In this document: positions 9,001 through 16,731 of the stretch, one piece after another
Layout: the number at the start of each line of letters is the position of its first letter
Position numbering within the stretch: position 1 is the first letter of the stretch
Assembly (NCBI GenBank): GCA_946405185.1
Contig: CAMJGH010000001.1
Coordinates: 17,594 to 81,593, forward strand
Reading direction: 5' to 3'
Source of the DNA: an uncultured Lachnospiraceae bacterium
GTDB lineage: Bacteria; Bacillota; Clostridia; Lachnospirales; Lachnospiraceae
DNA length: 64,000 bases
The notes under the pieces: model-generated
What the model was told of the DNA's origin: nothing
Databases searched by the model: none
Seen by the model: only the letters and a program-made list of their open reading frames with translations
Made by a program: the position numbers and the translations under genes

Positions 9001-9691
9001 CCCGATGAACCGCATCGCCTGGCAGTTCACCAACTGGGGCGATGACGAGCGCGTGGCCATCATCTCGCCCATCTGCGAGGCGGACCACATCCGCGTCATC
9101 ACGCACAACCTGTCGGACCGCACGGTGCTGGCGGACATGTTCGGGTGGAACGTGAAGCCCGGCAAGTGGGAGCTGGTGTACGGCACGGACACAGACGACG
9201 ATGACCGGGCCGACGAACACGTGGTGAGCCAGACGGTCACGTTTGAAAACACGCGGTCCGTGCGCCTCATCCTGCCGGCCGGCAGGACCACCGCCATCGA
9301 GATGCGCCTTCTGGAAGAGGGGACGCCGTACTGGCAGCGCCCGGATCTGGGCGTGGATGAGACCGACATCCGCGTGTTCGATCACGGCATCAACGTACGC
9401 ATCCATTCGCTGGGCGCCGTAGCCGCACCACCGGTCAACGTGGTGTTAAAAGACACCGACGGAAACGTGCTCAAGTGCGCGAAGCTCCCGGCCATGGAAG
9501 CGCCCACAGACCTCCTGCCGCGCACCCGCGACGTGATCTTCTACCTGCACCACGTGACGGAAGCGCAGTTAAAAGGCGCGTACGTGGAGATCGACCCGGA
9601 GAACACGCTCTGCGAGATCACCCGGATGAACAACATTGTGAAGATCGACGGCGCGCTCAAAAAACGGAAACCCGTGCTGTCGACAAGGTAA
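6002..9691 (+). CDS. Large LamG-like domain protein, putative intracellular carbohydrate-active enzyme
   Basis: A 1,229-residue protein with no signal peptide or membrane span. Residues about 25-230 look like a LamG/concanavalin-A jelly roll: strand-rich, with WFHIALTWDE and VRLYVNGKEL typical of that fold. A beta-rich middle follows. From about residue 590 to 980 the sequence is helical and contains ELGGGLSDDGDFVATWGQ, a run of W, H and Y residues (KSCYYSG, WGSQQSCSF) and repeated helices, as expected of an alpha/alpha-toroid glycosidase or polysaccharide lyase. The C-terminus is again beta-rich. ATG at 6002 is preceded by ACGGAGGAAGC. Together with the upstream dehydrogenases and isomerase it is probably part of glycan or uronate catabolism. 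I do not recognise a named family for the catalytic part. Confidence 0.7.
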   Translation: MENLDNKSLLFWLSGKSTTAEKAAGMAAAWFEDGVTLVPGGGIAMEARSTVAWQAEKNMYAERGTLSFFWRSRFPVGATAFPIFRAGYADHSSWDQCFLRIDYNGESGIEAFVTDINLNRIRCWGTLETFPAPEEWFHIALTWDETVGVRLYVNGKELARKDQPAVYFAGLYGFGPHARIIGPWHVQSDYNFTRGGDTKMIAVYDHALTADEIAVLGEGKLPDAAPFGINYRDPAVKEVFRHRNGLTGPVPRVPENACARKVEVSDAYDLKRWWYKGMDGIRETTWPGVYNRSRLEGRNDYFQLPDWDCYSVSGKTLELRLPHEPYNHVEISGSAAGKLEAVDETGFVKEELLERPAGYERTADTVPAGIGGRVRFTNGQMEDPIGDISFFNVYEGCAPAGARSVTYRVMPGRDAACEGSASLYEFIDGRFLPYEKMVYTAVPEGEEKDLTGACDLPFAAYYPFYHVVIPYEADDAYGLDGIELSFDTLADRDAVFSVQVKDPLWYYRNLAQFTFRGHPGKRQTLWLDVRDRILPEKRALYLTIAVTCPKAGAALMKSLTVRTVFKKAAEAKAEHVQDRFTQIRDLTGHFTEESPFDNRYWNYTRWQRDILDLLKVDPDHELGWNYYAMIVDRHPKEFAANATPDYLGRPMPEPKRFDYNEPVPEGVPAWAYKQVEYLRHYKKIIQFYIDERQIENGELGGGLSDDGDFVATWGQLALMDADGAKVKKAMETNEQAFFDQGLFTNGLCSIQADELHSSEEGQVSLCACMNTFPGKPHWLEHAMEMARQLDWITGVNEAGHRHVKSCYYSGSVIAEDHPWGSQQSCSFISLEVAWQVALYNGNPYILSVLKELADSMRDHFHEDENYLHTYIRFEDDEEQPDIGRRNNGNRLLMIPAAWMLNDPSYMAYLTGGGKGMAVENGGMCEKDTGIPLHPIKAGTADVIDKDAIAKRYAVLNNKAGMKEYYCTEGHPWIDRVYCEPAALYCDRLADPSDAQVRCTFPMNRIAWQFTNWGDDERVAIISPICEADHIRVITHNLSDRTVLADMFGWNVKPGKWELVYGTDTDDDDRADEHVVSQTVTFENTRSVRLILPAGRTTAIEMRLLEEGTPYWQRPDLGVDETDIRVFDHGINVRIHSLGAVAAPPVNVVLKDTDGNVLKCAKLPAMEAPTDLLPRTRDVIFYLHHVTEAQLKGAYVEIDPENTLCEITRMNNIVKIDGALKKRKPVLSTR

Positions 9692-9694
9692 ACC

Positions 9695-11197
9695 ATGCTT
9701 CTGTTTTACGAAAACGATCCGAAGTTTGAATACGAGATCCGCGGTCTTCTGATCGGCTTCTGGCCGGGGGCGTTCACCAAAAAAAGTGAGCACGCCCAGC
9801 CGGAGGCGGAGGACCTGCGCGTGCCTGCCGGCAAGGAGAACCGCCCGGAAGAACACTTCTTTTTCCGCTTCACCTATGAGGGGGAGAGAGGGGTGCTTGC
9901 GGGCGGCCTTCTGGCGTCTTTTGAGGAGGACGCTTCCGGCCTTGTCACCGAGCACTTTGTGCTGGCGGGCCCGCGCCCGGCGCAAAAGACCGCGCTCAAG
10001 CAGGCGCTCTACGACGTCTGCTCCGCACTGACCGGCAAAAAACTCCCCTGGGGAGCCCTGACCGGCATCCGGCCCACCAAGATCCCGTCGGCCAGGCTGG
10101 CGGCCGGGCTTTCGGAGGAGGAGATCCTGCGGGAGATGACGCAGGACCACCTGGTCAGCCCGGAAAAGGCCCGGCTGGCGCTGCAGATCGCGAAGACCGA
10201 GCGGGAGATCCTCTCGCGGGCGGATTTTGCCGCCGGGTACAGCCTGTACGCCGGCATCCCGTTCTGCCCCACGCGGTGCCTCTACTGTTCGTTCACGGCC
10301 TACCCCATCGGCGCCATGAAGCAGACGGTGGCACCGTACCTGACGGCGCTGGAAAAAGAGCTGTCGGCCGTGCCGGCCATGGTGCCGGGGAAGCCTCTGC
10401 AGACGGTCTACATCGGCGGCGGTACGCCCACCGCGCTGGAAGCAGATGACCTGGACCGGCTGATCACGCACATGAAGAACACCTTCGACTGGTCGGCCGT
10501 GCGGGAGTTTACCGTGGAAGCCGGGCGGCCGGATTCGGTCACCCGGGAAAAGCTGGAAGTGCTGAAAAAGCACGGCGTGACGCGCATCTCCGTGAACCCG
10601 CAGACCATGAAGGAGGAGACGCTGGCCATCATCGGGCGGCAGCACACGGTTCAGCAGGTGGTGGACGTCTTCCACATGGCCAGGGACTGCGGGTTTGACA
10701 ACATCAACATGGATCTGATCCTGGGCCTCCCGAATGAATCGGAGGACGATGTCCGCCGCACCATGGAGGCGGTGGAAGCGCTGGCGCCGGATTCCGTCAC
10801 GGTGCACTCGCTGGCGTTAAAGCGCGCCTCGCGGCTGAACCTCGAGCGTGGGGATTACCGCAACCTCCGCTTTGAGAATTCGGAGGAGCGCATGGCCATC
10901 GCCGCCGAAGCCTGCGCGCGGATGGGCCTGCTGCCGTACTACCTGTACCGGCAGAAGAACATGGCCGGCAATTTCGAGAACACCGGCTTCGCGGCCCCCG
11001 GCAAGGAAGGCCTCTACAACATCCTCATCATGGAAGAGATCCACTCCATCCCGGCCTGCGGGGCCGGCGTGACCAGCAAGTGCGTGGACCGCGCGGCCGG
11101 AAAGATCACCCGGTGCGGCAACGTGAAAGAAGTGGAGGACTACACCGCCAAGGTAGACGAGATGATCGCCCGGAAGCGGGAACTGTTTGGCGGCTGA
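9695..11197 (+). CDS. hemZ: Coproporphyrinogen dehydrogenase HemZ-like radical SAM protein
   Basis: A 500-residue radical SAM enzyme. The cluster motif CPTRCLYC gives C191, C195 and C198. An extra N-terminal domain of about 180 residues precedes it, as in the HemZ branch. Further conserved segments are YIGGGTPTAL, the ISVNPQTM block and LILGLPNE. The family is linked to oxygen-independent oxidation of coproporphyrinogen III, although several HemN/HemZ-like proteins have other roles. It starts four bases after the LamG gene stop. No other haem-pathway gene is nearby, so function in this host rests on family membership alone. Confidence 0.85.
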   Translation: MLLFYENDPKFEYEIRGLLIGFWPGAFTKKSEHAQPEAEDLRVPAGKENRPEEHFFFRFTYEGERGVLAGGLLASFEEDASGLVTEHFVLAGPRPAQKTALKQALYDVCSALTGKKLPWGALTGIRPTKIPSARLAAGLSEEEILREMTQDHLVSPEKARLALQIAKTEREILSRADFAAGYSLYAGIPFCPTRCLYCSFTAYPIGAMKQTVAPYLTALEKELSAVPAMVPGKPLQTVYIGGGTPTALEADDLDRLITHMKNTFDWSAVREFTVEAGRPDSVTREKLEVLKKHGVTRISVNPQTMKEETLAIIGRQHTVQQVVDVFHMARDCGFDNINMDLILGLPNESEDDVRRTMEAVEALAPDSVTVHSLALKRASRLNLERGDYRNLRFENSEERMAIAAEACARMGLLPYYLYRQKNMAGNFENTGFAAPGKEGLYNILIMEEIHSIPACGAGVTSKCVDRAAGKITRCGNVKEVEDYTAKVDEMIARKRELFGG

Positions 11198-11237
11198 ACG
11201 AAAAGGATACCAGTTTGCTGCGTCCCAAATGGTCTTC

Positions 11238-11266
11238 TTGCCAAACCGCGCGTTTGCGTATATACT
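11238..11266 (+). promoter_or_regulatory. Sigma-70 promoter of hisS-aspS
   Basis: TTGCCA at 11238-11243 and TATACT at 11261-11266 are separated by 17 bases, each hexamer one base from consensus. It lies in the 107-base gap before hisS, about 40 bases upstream of the start codon. The leader is too short for a T-box riboswitch, so hisS is probably expressed constitutively. Confidence 0.75.
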
Positions 11267-11304
11267 TTCAAGGTTACGGAAACCAACGACAAAAGGAGCA
11301 CACC

Positions 11305-12555
11305 ATGGCCTTTTCCAAGAAGCCGGTTACCGGCATGAAGGATATCCAGCCGGCCGAGATGCAGATCCGCGATTATCTGATCGCGCTCATCAAGCAGACG
11401 TACAAGGGGTACGGCTTTACGCCCATCGAGACTCCCTGCTTTGAGAGCATCGGCAACCTCTCGGGCAAGCAGGGCGGCGAGAACGAAAAACTGATCTTCA
11501 AAGTCTTAAAGCGCGGCGAGAAGCTGAACCTCGCGGACGCCAAGGAAGAGAACGACGTGGTCGATTACGGCCTGCGCTATGACCTGACGGTGCCGCTGTC
11601 GCGCTTTTACGCGAACAACCAGACCACGCTGCCGAGGCCGTTCAAGGCCCTGCAGATCGGGCCGGTCTGGCGCGCCGACCGCCCGCAAAAGGGCCGCTTC
11701 CGCCAGTTCTATCAGTGCGACATCGACATCCTGGGCGACCCGTCCTGGCTGGCCGAGATCGAGCTGATCCTGGCCACCACGGCCATGCTCGGCAAGATCG
11801 GCTTTACGGGCTTCACCGTGCACATCAACGACCGCCGCGTCTTAAAAGCCATGGCAGCGTACGCGGGCTTCCCGGCGGACCGGTACGATGAAGTGTTCAT
11901 CATCCTGGACAAGATGGACAAGATCGGCCTGGACGGCGTGCGCGCGGAGCTGGTGGAAAACGGCTTTGCGCAGGAGGCTGTGGATGCCTACTGCGGGCTG
12001 TTTTCTGACGGTCTGACCATCGACACCCTGTCCGCCAAAGTGGACAGCAGGGAGATGGCGGAGGCCGCCGCGTCCCTCTCCATGATCACGGAGAGCGTGG
12101 CGCAGGCGCAGAAGACCGACTGCAAGCTGGTCTTTGACCCGACGCTCGTGCGCGGCATGAGTTACTACACCGGTACCATCTTCGAGATCACCATGGAGGG
12201 CTTCTCCGGGTCGGTCGCCGGCGGCGGAAGGTACGATGAGATGATCGGGCGCTTTACCGGCCAGCCCACGCCGGCCGTCGGCTTCTCCATCGGCTTTGAG
12301 CGCATCGTGACCATTCTGCTGGATCAGGGGTATCAGGTGCCCGGCGCGGCCGAAAAGGTGGCCTTCCTGGTGGAGAAGGGCATGGATGCTTCCCGCCTGG
12401 CGGAGGTCATGCGCGAGGCGCAGGCCGTGCGCGATAACGGCGCCACGGTGCTGGTCAGCATCATGAACAAGAACAAGAAGTTCCAGAAAGAGCAGCTGAC
12501 GGCGGAAGGCTACACGGATTTCCGTGAGTTCTACCGCGAGGCGCTCAGGAACTGA
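11305..12555 (+). CDS. hisS: Histidyl-tRNA synthetase
   Basis: A 416-residue class II synthetase that charges tRNA-His. Motif 1 lies near the N-terminus, motif 2 includes FRQFYQCDIDILG, and the histidine-binding signature LVRGMSYYTGTIFEI and motif 3 region GFSIGFERI follow. A C-terminal anticodon-binding domain ends the protein. Length is normal for the family. ATG at 11305 follows AAAAGGAG at 11291-11298; upstream in-frame codons run back into hemZ and past the promoter, so they are not used. aspS follows 76 bases later, the conserved hisS-aspS order of Firmicutes. Confidence 0.95.
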   Translation: MAFSKKPVTGMKDIQPAEMQIRDYLIALIKQTYKGYGFTPIETPCFESIGNLSGKQGGENEKLIFKVLKRGEKLNLADAKEENDVVDYGLRYDLTVPLSRFYANNQTTLPRPFKALQIGPVWRADRPQKGRFRQFYQCDIDILGDPSWLAEIELILATTAMLGKIGFTGFTVHINDRRVLKAMAAYAGFPADRYDEVFIILDKMDKIGLDGVRAELVENGFAQEAVDAYCGLFSDGLTIDTLSAKVDSREMAEAAASLSMITESVAQAQKTDCKLVFDPTLVRGMSYYTGTIFEITMEGFSGSVAGGGRYDEMIGRFTGQPTPAVGFSIGFERIVTILLDQGYQVPGAAEKVAFLVEKGMDASRLAEVMREAQAVRDNGATVLVSIMNKNKKFQKEQLTAEGYTDFREFYREALRN

Positions 12556-12567
12556 GGCATTTTTGCA

Positions 12568-12586
12568 GCCGGCACCGAGTGCCGGC
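12568..12586 (+). other. Hairpin in the hisS-aspS spacer
   Basis: GCCGGCAC and GTGCCGGC form an 8-bp perfect stem with a CGA loop. No T-tract follows, so it is more likely an mRNA-stabilising or processing structure than a terminator. A second GCCGG-rich inverted repeat lies just before the aspS ribosome site. Confidence 0.55.
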
Positions 12587-12631
12587 GGGAACATAAATCA
12601 GCCCGGCGTACATGCCGGCAGGAGGCAAGAC

Positions 12632-14425
12632 ATGGCTGAATCCATGCAGGGGCTGCATCGGTCCCACCGCTGTACGGAAGTTTCAAACACCCTCATCGGC
12701 ACCGACGTGACGGTGATGGGGTGGGTGGCCAAGCGCCGGAATCTCGGCGGCATGGTCTTTGTGGATCTGCGCGACCGCTCGGGTCTGCTGCAGATCGTAT
12801 TCGACGTCAACGACATCGGCGAAGAGGGGTATGAGAAGGCCGGGACGCTGCGCAGCGAGTTCGTCATCGCCGTGACCGGCACCGTCGAAAAGCGCGGCGG
12901 CGCCGTCAACGAGAACCTGGCGACGGGCGACATCGAGGTGCGCGCCAAGTCCCTGCGCATCCTCTCCGAGGCCCTCACGCCGCCCTTCCCGGTGGAAGAC
13001 GGCATCACCACGCGCGACGAACTGCGCCTGCAGTACCGGTATCTGGACCTGCGCCGTCCGGAGCTGCAGAAGAACATCATGATGCGCTCCCGCATCACCA
13101 TGCTCACCCGCCGGTTCTTTGAGAAGGAAGGGTTCCTGGAGATCGAGACGCCGATGCTCTGCAAGAGCACGCCTGAAGGCGCCCGCGACTACCTGGTGCC
13201 GTCCCGCGTGCACCCCGGCACGTTCTACGCGCTGCCGCAGAGCCCGCAGATCTTCAAGCAGCTCTTAATGTGCTCCGGGTACGACCGGTACTTCCAGATC
13301 GCCCGGTGCTTCCGCGACGAGGACCTGCGCGCGGACCGTCAGCCGGAGTTCACCCAGATCGACATGGAGCTGTCCTTCGTGGACGTGGACGATGTCATCG
13401 ATGTGAACGAGCGCTATCTGGCCTTCCTGTTCAAGGAAGTGCTGGGTGTGGATGTCAAACTTCCCATCCGCCGCATGACCTGGCAGGATGCCATGGACAA
13501 CTACGGCTCCGACAAGCCGGACCTGCGCTTTGACATGAAGTTGAGGAATGTCACCGACGTGGTGAAAAACTGCGGCTTCGGCGTGTTCACGAACGCCATC
13601 GCCGCCGGCGGCACGGTGCGTGGCATCAATGCCAAGGGCGAGGGCGGCATGCCCCGCAAGAAGATCGACGCCCTGACGGACATGGCCAAGACGTACGGCG
13701 CCAAGGGCCTGGCCTACATGGCGCTGCAGGAGGACGGGTCGGTCAAGAGTTCCTTCACCAAGTTCCTCACGGAAGAGGAGACTCAGGCGCTGATCGCCGC
13801 CATGGACGGCCAGCCCGGAGACCTGCTGCTCTTTGCCGCGGACAAGAACACCGTGGTGTGGGCGGCTCTCGGCGCGCTGCGCCTGGAGATCGCCAAACAG
13901 CAGGGGCTGATCGACAAAAACGAATTCTGCTTCGTGTGGATCACGGAGTTCCCGCAGTTTGAGTGGAGCGATGAGCAGGGCCGTTTCCTGGCCATGCATC
14001 ACCCCTTCACCATGCCCATGGAAGAGGACCTTCCCCGCCTCGAGTCCGACAAGGCCAACGTCCGCGCCAAGGCGTACGACATCGTCTTAAACGGCACCGA
14101 GATCGGCGGCGGTTCCGTGCGTATCCACCAGAGCGACGTGCAGGAGCGCATGTTCGAAGCGTTAGGATTTACGAAAGAGCGCGCCGAAGAGCAGTTCGGG
14201 TTCCTGATCAACGCCTTCCGCTACGGAGTGCCGCCTCACGCCGGACTGGCCTACGGCCTGGACCGCCTGGTCATGATCATGAGCGGGTGCGATACCATCC
14301 GCGACGTCATCGCCTTCCCGAAGGTTAAAGACGCCTCCGATCTGATGACCAACGCGCCGGACGCGGTGGACGAGAAGCAGCTCGAAGAGCTGTGCCTGGC
14401 CATCGATCTGCCGGAGAAAGACTGA
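12632..14425 (+). CDS. aspS: Aspartyl-tRNA synthetase
   Basis: A 597-residue bacterial-type class II synthetase. It has an N-terminal OB-fold anticodon domain (VMGWVAKRRNLGG, FVDLRDRSG), motif 2 (FQIARCFRDEDLRADRQPEF is the core), a bacterial GAD insertion domain around residues 290-420, and motif 3 GLAYGLDRLVM near the C-terminus. The ATG at 12632 follows GCAGGAGG. Length matches the family. Whether it charges tRNA-Asp only or also tRNA-Asn was not settled. Confidence 0.95.
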   Translation: MAESMQGLHRSHRCTEVSNTLIGTDVTVMGWVAKRRNLGGMVFVDLRDRSGLLQIVFDVNDIGEEGYEKAGTLRSEFVIAVTGTVEKRGGAVNENLATGDIEVRAKSLRILSEALTPPFPVEDGITTRDELRLQYRYLDLRRPELQKNIMMRSRITMLTRRFFEKEGFLEIETPMLCKSTPEGARDYLVPSRVHPGTFYALPQSPQIFKQLLMCSGYDRYFQIARCFRDEDLRADRQPEFTQIDMELSFVDVDDVIDVNERYLAFLFKEVLGVDVKLPIRRMTWQDAMDNYGSDKPDLRFDMKLRNVTDVVKNCGFGVFTNAIAAGGTVRGINAKGEGGMPRKKIDALTDMAKTYGAKGLAYMALQEDGSVKSSFTKFLTEEETQALIAAMDGQPGDLLLFAADKNTVVWAALGALRLEIAKQQGLIDKNEFCFVWITEFPQFEWSDEQGRFLAMHHPFTMPMEEDLPRLESDKANVRAKAYDIVLNGTEIGGGSVRIHQSDVQERMFEALGFTKERAEEQFGFLINAFRYGVPPHAGLAYGLDRLVMIMSGCDTIRDVIAFPKVKDASDLMTNAPDAVDEKQLEELCLAIDLPEKD

Positions 14426-14449
14426 TCCTGCCTGCCGGCAGGCGGGGGC

Positions 14450-15400
14450 ATGATGCTTAGTCTGTTACTCATGAAAAACATCCTGTCCATGGCCCTCATG
14501 GTGGTCATGGGCTTTGCGGCGACCAGACTCGGTGCCCTGCATGAGCAGGACACCGTGCCGCTGTCCGCCCTGAACCTGTACGTGATCTGCCCGTGTATGG
14601 TCATCGGCTCGTTTCAGGTAGAACTGACGGCGGACCGCCTGCACCGGTTTTTGTTCGTGCTGGTGGCGGCCGTGATCATCCACGTGGTCTACATCGCCCT
14701 GAGCGGGGCTTTGCAGCGCCTCACGCATATGAAGCCGGTCTACCGGGCATCGCTGGAGTTTCCGAACGCCGGCAACCTGATCCTGCCGCTGGTTTCCGCG
14801 GTGCTGGGCGAGGAGATGGTCTTTTACGCCTGCGCCTACGTGATGGTGACCACCATCGCCTTCTGGACGCACGGCGTTTTGGTGCTGGGCGGAAAAGACA
14901 AGGTGAGCGCAAGGAAGATCCTCACCAACCCCAACATGATCGCGGTGTTTGCGGGGCTTTTGCTGTTTGCGCTGCGGGTGAAGCTCCCGGAGGTGCTGCT
15001 GCACGCGGTGGATTCCGTGGGCGCGGCCGTGGGCCCCATCAGCATGTTCATCGTGGGCATCTTAATGGGCGCGGCCAACCTGAAGGAAGTCTTTTCCGAG
15101 AAGCGCACGTGGATCGTCTGCTTCGGGCGGCTGATCGTTTATCCGCTTCTGATCATCCTGCTGTTTGAACTGACGGCGGCGCCCGTGTGGCTGCCGTTTT
15201 CGCGCGAGCTGTTCGTGATCTCGCTCTTAGCCGCGGCGGGGCCTTCGGCTTCCAACGTGGTCTCGGCGGCGCGTATCTACGAGCGCGACGCGGTGGCGGC
15301 CGGAGCCGTCAACGTGATGAGCATGATCTTCTGCATCGCCACCATGCCCGCCATGGTCTTTGTGTACGAGAAGATCACCACCCTGGTGTTTGGCGCCTGA
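14450..15400 (+). CDS. AEC family transporter (auxin efflux carrier-like)
   Basis: A 316-residue integral membrane protein with about ten predicted hydrophobic spans and the inverted-repeat layout of the AEC (bile/arsenite/riboflavin transporter) superfamily. Typical features are an N-terminal region ending LSALNLYVICPCM, the half-helix breaks with FPNAGNLILPL and GPSASNVVSAA. Bacterial members are linked to malate, malonate or other organic-acid export, but substrate cannot be inferred here. ATG codons at 14450, 14453 and 14471 are all possible starts and the ribosome site is weak. Confidence 0.85.
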   Translation: MMLSLLLMKNILSMALMVVMGFAATRLGALHEQDTVPLSALNLYVICPCMVIGSFQVELTADRLHRFLFVLVAAVIIHVVYIALSGALQRLTHMKPVYRASLEFPNAGNLILPLVSAVLGEEMVFYACAYVMVTTIAFWTHGVLVLGGKDKVSARKILTNPNMIAVFAGLLLFALRVKLPEVLLHAVDSVGAAVGPISMFIVGILMGAANLKEVFSEKRTWIVCFGRLIVYPLLIILLFELTAAPVWLPFSRELFVISLLAAAGPSASNVVSAARIYERDAVAAGAVNVMSMIFCIATMPAMVFVYEKITTLVFGA

Positions 15401-15441
15401 CCCGGACACCCCCACCAGGCGAAAGCCGGAAAGGAATCCCC

Positions 15442-16731
15442 ATGACCAAGGGACTCGGAAACCTGATCCTCTACCGGGATCTGCCCGAAGAACACCTGAT
15501 CCGCCGGATGCTCTCCCTCGCGCAGGCGGGGGCGGACGCCACGGCGGCCGATGCCGGCGCCTTTGCGGGCGAACTGGTGGAGCTGGCCTGCCGGTACGGC
15601 CTGTCCGGCAACCTCTGGCACATGGTGCTGGCGTACGCCCTGGCCAATAAGGAGAACGCGTTCTCCCGCGCCTGCGAGATCAGTGATCCGCCGCAGGGGA
15701 GCCTTTCGGACCTGGCCCGGCATGATTTTGCCATCCTGCGCGGGATCCTGAACCTGGACATGGCGGTCATCGGCGGGGAAGAGGTGCAGGCGGTCTTCGC
15801 AGCCATTATAGATTTTCAGGCGCCCGCCCGGGATGCCTACCAGTACAACCACCGCATCCGGGACCGCATCGAAGTGCTGGCCAGGAGCCTGGCCGAAAGC
15901 GCGGATGACGAGGCGTTTTTTGCTGCCGTCACCGCCTTCTACAAAGAGTTCGGCGTGGGCAAGTTCGGCCTGCACAAGGCCTTCCGCATCACCCGCGAGC
16001 CCGGGCAGCCGGCGGACATCACGCCCATCACCTGCACCGAGCATGTGCGCTTTGACCAGCTGATCGGGTACGAAGCCCAGAAGGCCAAGCTGATCGAGAA
16101 CACCGAGTGCTTCCTGAAAGGCCTGCCGGCCAACAACGTGCTGCTGTTCGGCGATGCCGGCACCGGCAAGAGCTCGTCGATCAAGGCCATCCTGAACGAA
16201 TACTACGATCAGGGCCTGCGCATGATCGAAGTCTACAAGCACCAGTTCCAGGATCTGACGGTGGCGCTCAACCAGGCCAAGAACCGCAACTACCGCTTCA
16301 TCCTCTTCATGGACGATCTGTCGTTCGAGGAGTTTGAGGTGGAATACAAATACCTGAAGGCCGTCATCGAGGGGGACCTCGAGCGCCGGCCGGAAAACGT
16401 GCTGATCTACGCGACCAGCAACCGCCGCCACCTGATCAAGGAAAGCTTCTCCGACCGTCCGGAGCTTTCGGACGATATCAACAACCGCGACACGCTGCAG
16501 GAGAAGGTGTCGCTGGCGGCCCGTTTCGGGGTGACCATCTACTACGGGAAGCCCAACAAGACACAGTTCAAACAGATCGTGCGCGGGCTGGCTGATGAGG
16601 CCGGTATCCGCATGCCGGAAGAAGAGCTGTTTGCGGAAGCCAACAAGTGGGAACTGTCCCACGGCGGGCTTTCCGGCCGCACCGCGGCGCAGTTCGTGAA
16701 ATACATTCAGGGAAGGGAGGGCACGCAATGA
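15442..16731 (+). CDS. DUF815 family ATP-binding protein
   Basis: A 429-residue protein whose C-terminal half is an AAA-like ATPase of the DUF815 family. Walker A is GDAGTGKSS near residues 236-244, Walker B is the FILFMDDLSF segment, and an arginine-rich SNRRHLI sensor region follows. The N-terminal half is helical and not recognised. DUF815 proteins are widespread in Clostridia without assigned function. AAAGGAATCCCC precedes ATG 15442. The stop overlaps the ABC-F start (ATGA), so the two are translationally coupled. Confidence 0.85.
   Translation: MTKGLGNLILYRDLPEEHLIRRMLSLAQAGADATAADAGAFAGELVELACRYGLSGNLWHMVLAYALANKENAFSRACEISDPPQGSLSDLARHDFAILRGILNLDMAVIGGEEVQAVFAAIIDFQAPARDAYQYNHRIRDRIEVLARSLAESADDEAFFAAVTAFYKEFGVGKFGLHKAFRITREPGQPADITPITCTEHVRFDQLIGYEAQKAKLIENTECFLKGLPANNVLLFGDAGTGKSSSIKAILNEYYDQGLRMIEVYKHQFQDLTVALNQAKNRNYRFILFMDDLSFEEFEVEYKYLKAVIEGDLERRPENVLIYATSNRRHLIKESFSDRPELSDDINNRDTLQEKVSLAARFGVTIYYGKPNKTQFKQIVRGLADEAGIRMPEEELFAEANKWELSHGGLSGRTAAQFVKYIQGREGTQ

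Noticed and set aside
11198..11304. T-box leader before hisS
   Set aside because: Only about 33 bases separate the predicted transcription start from the start codon, and no T-box sequence is present.
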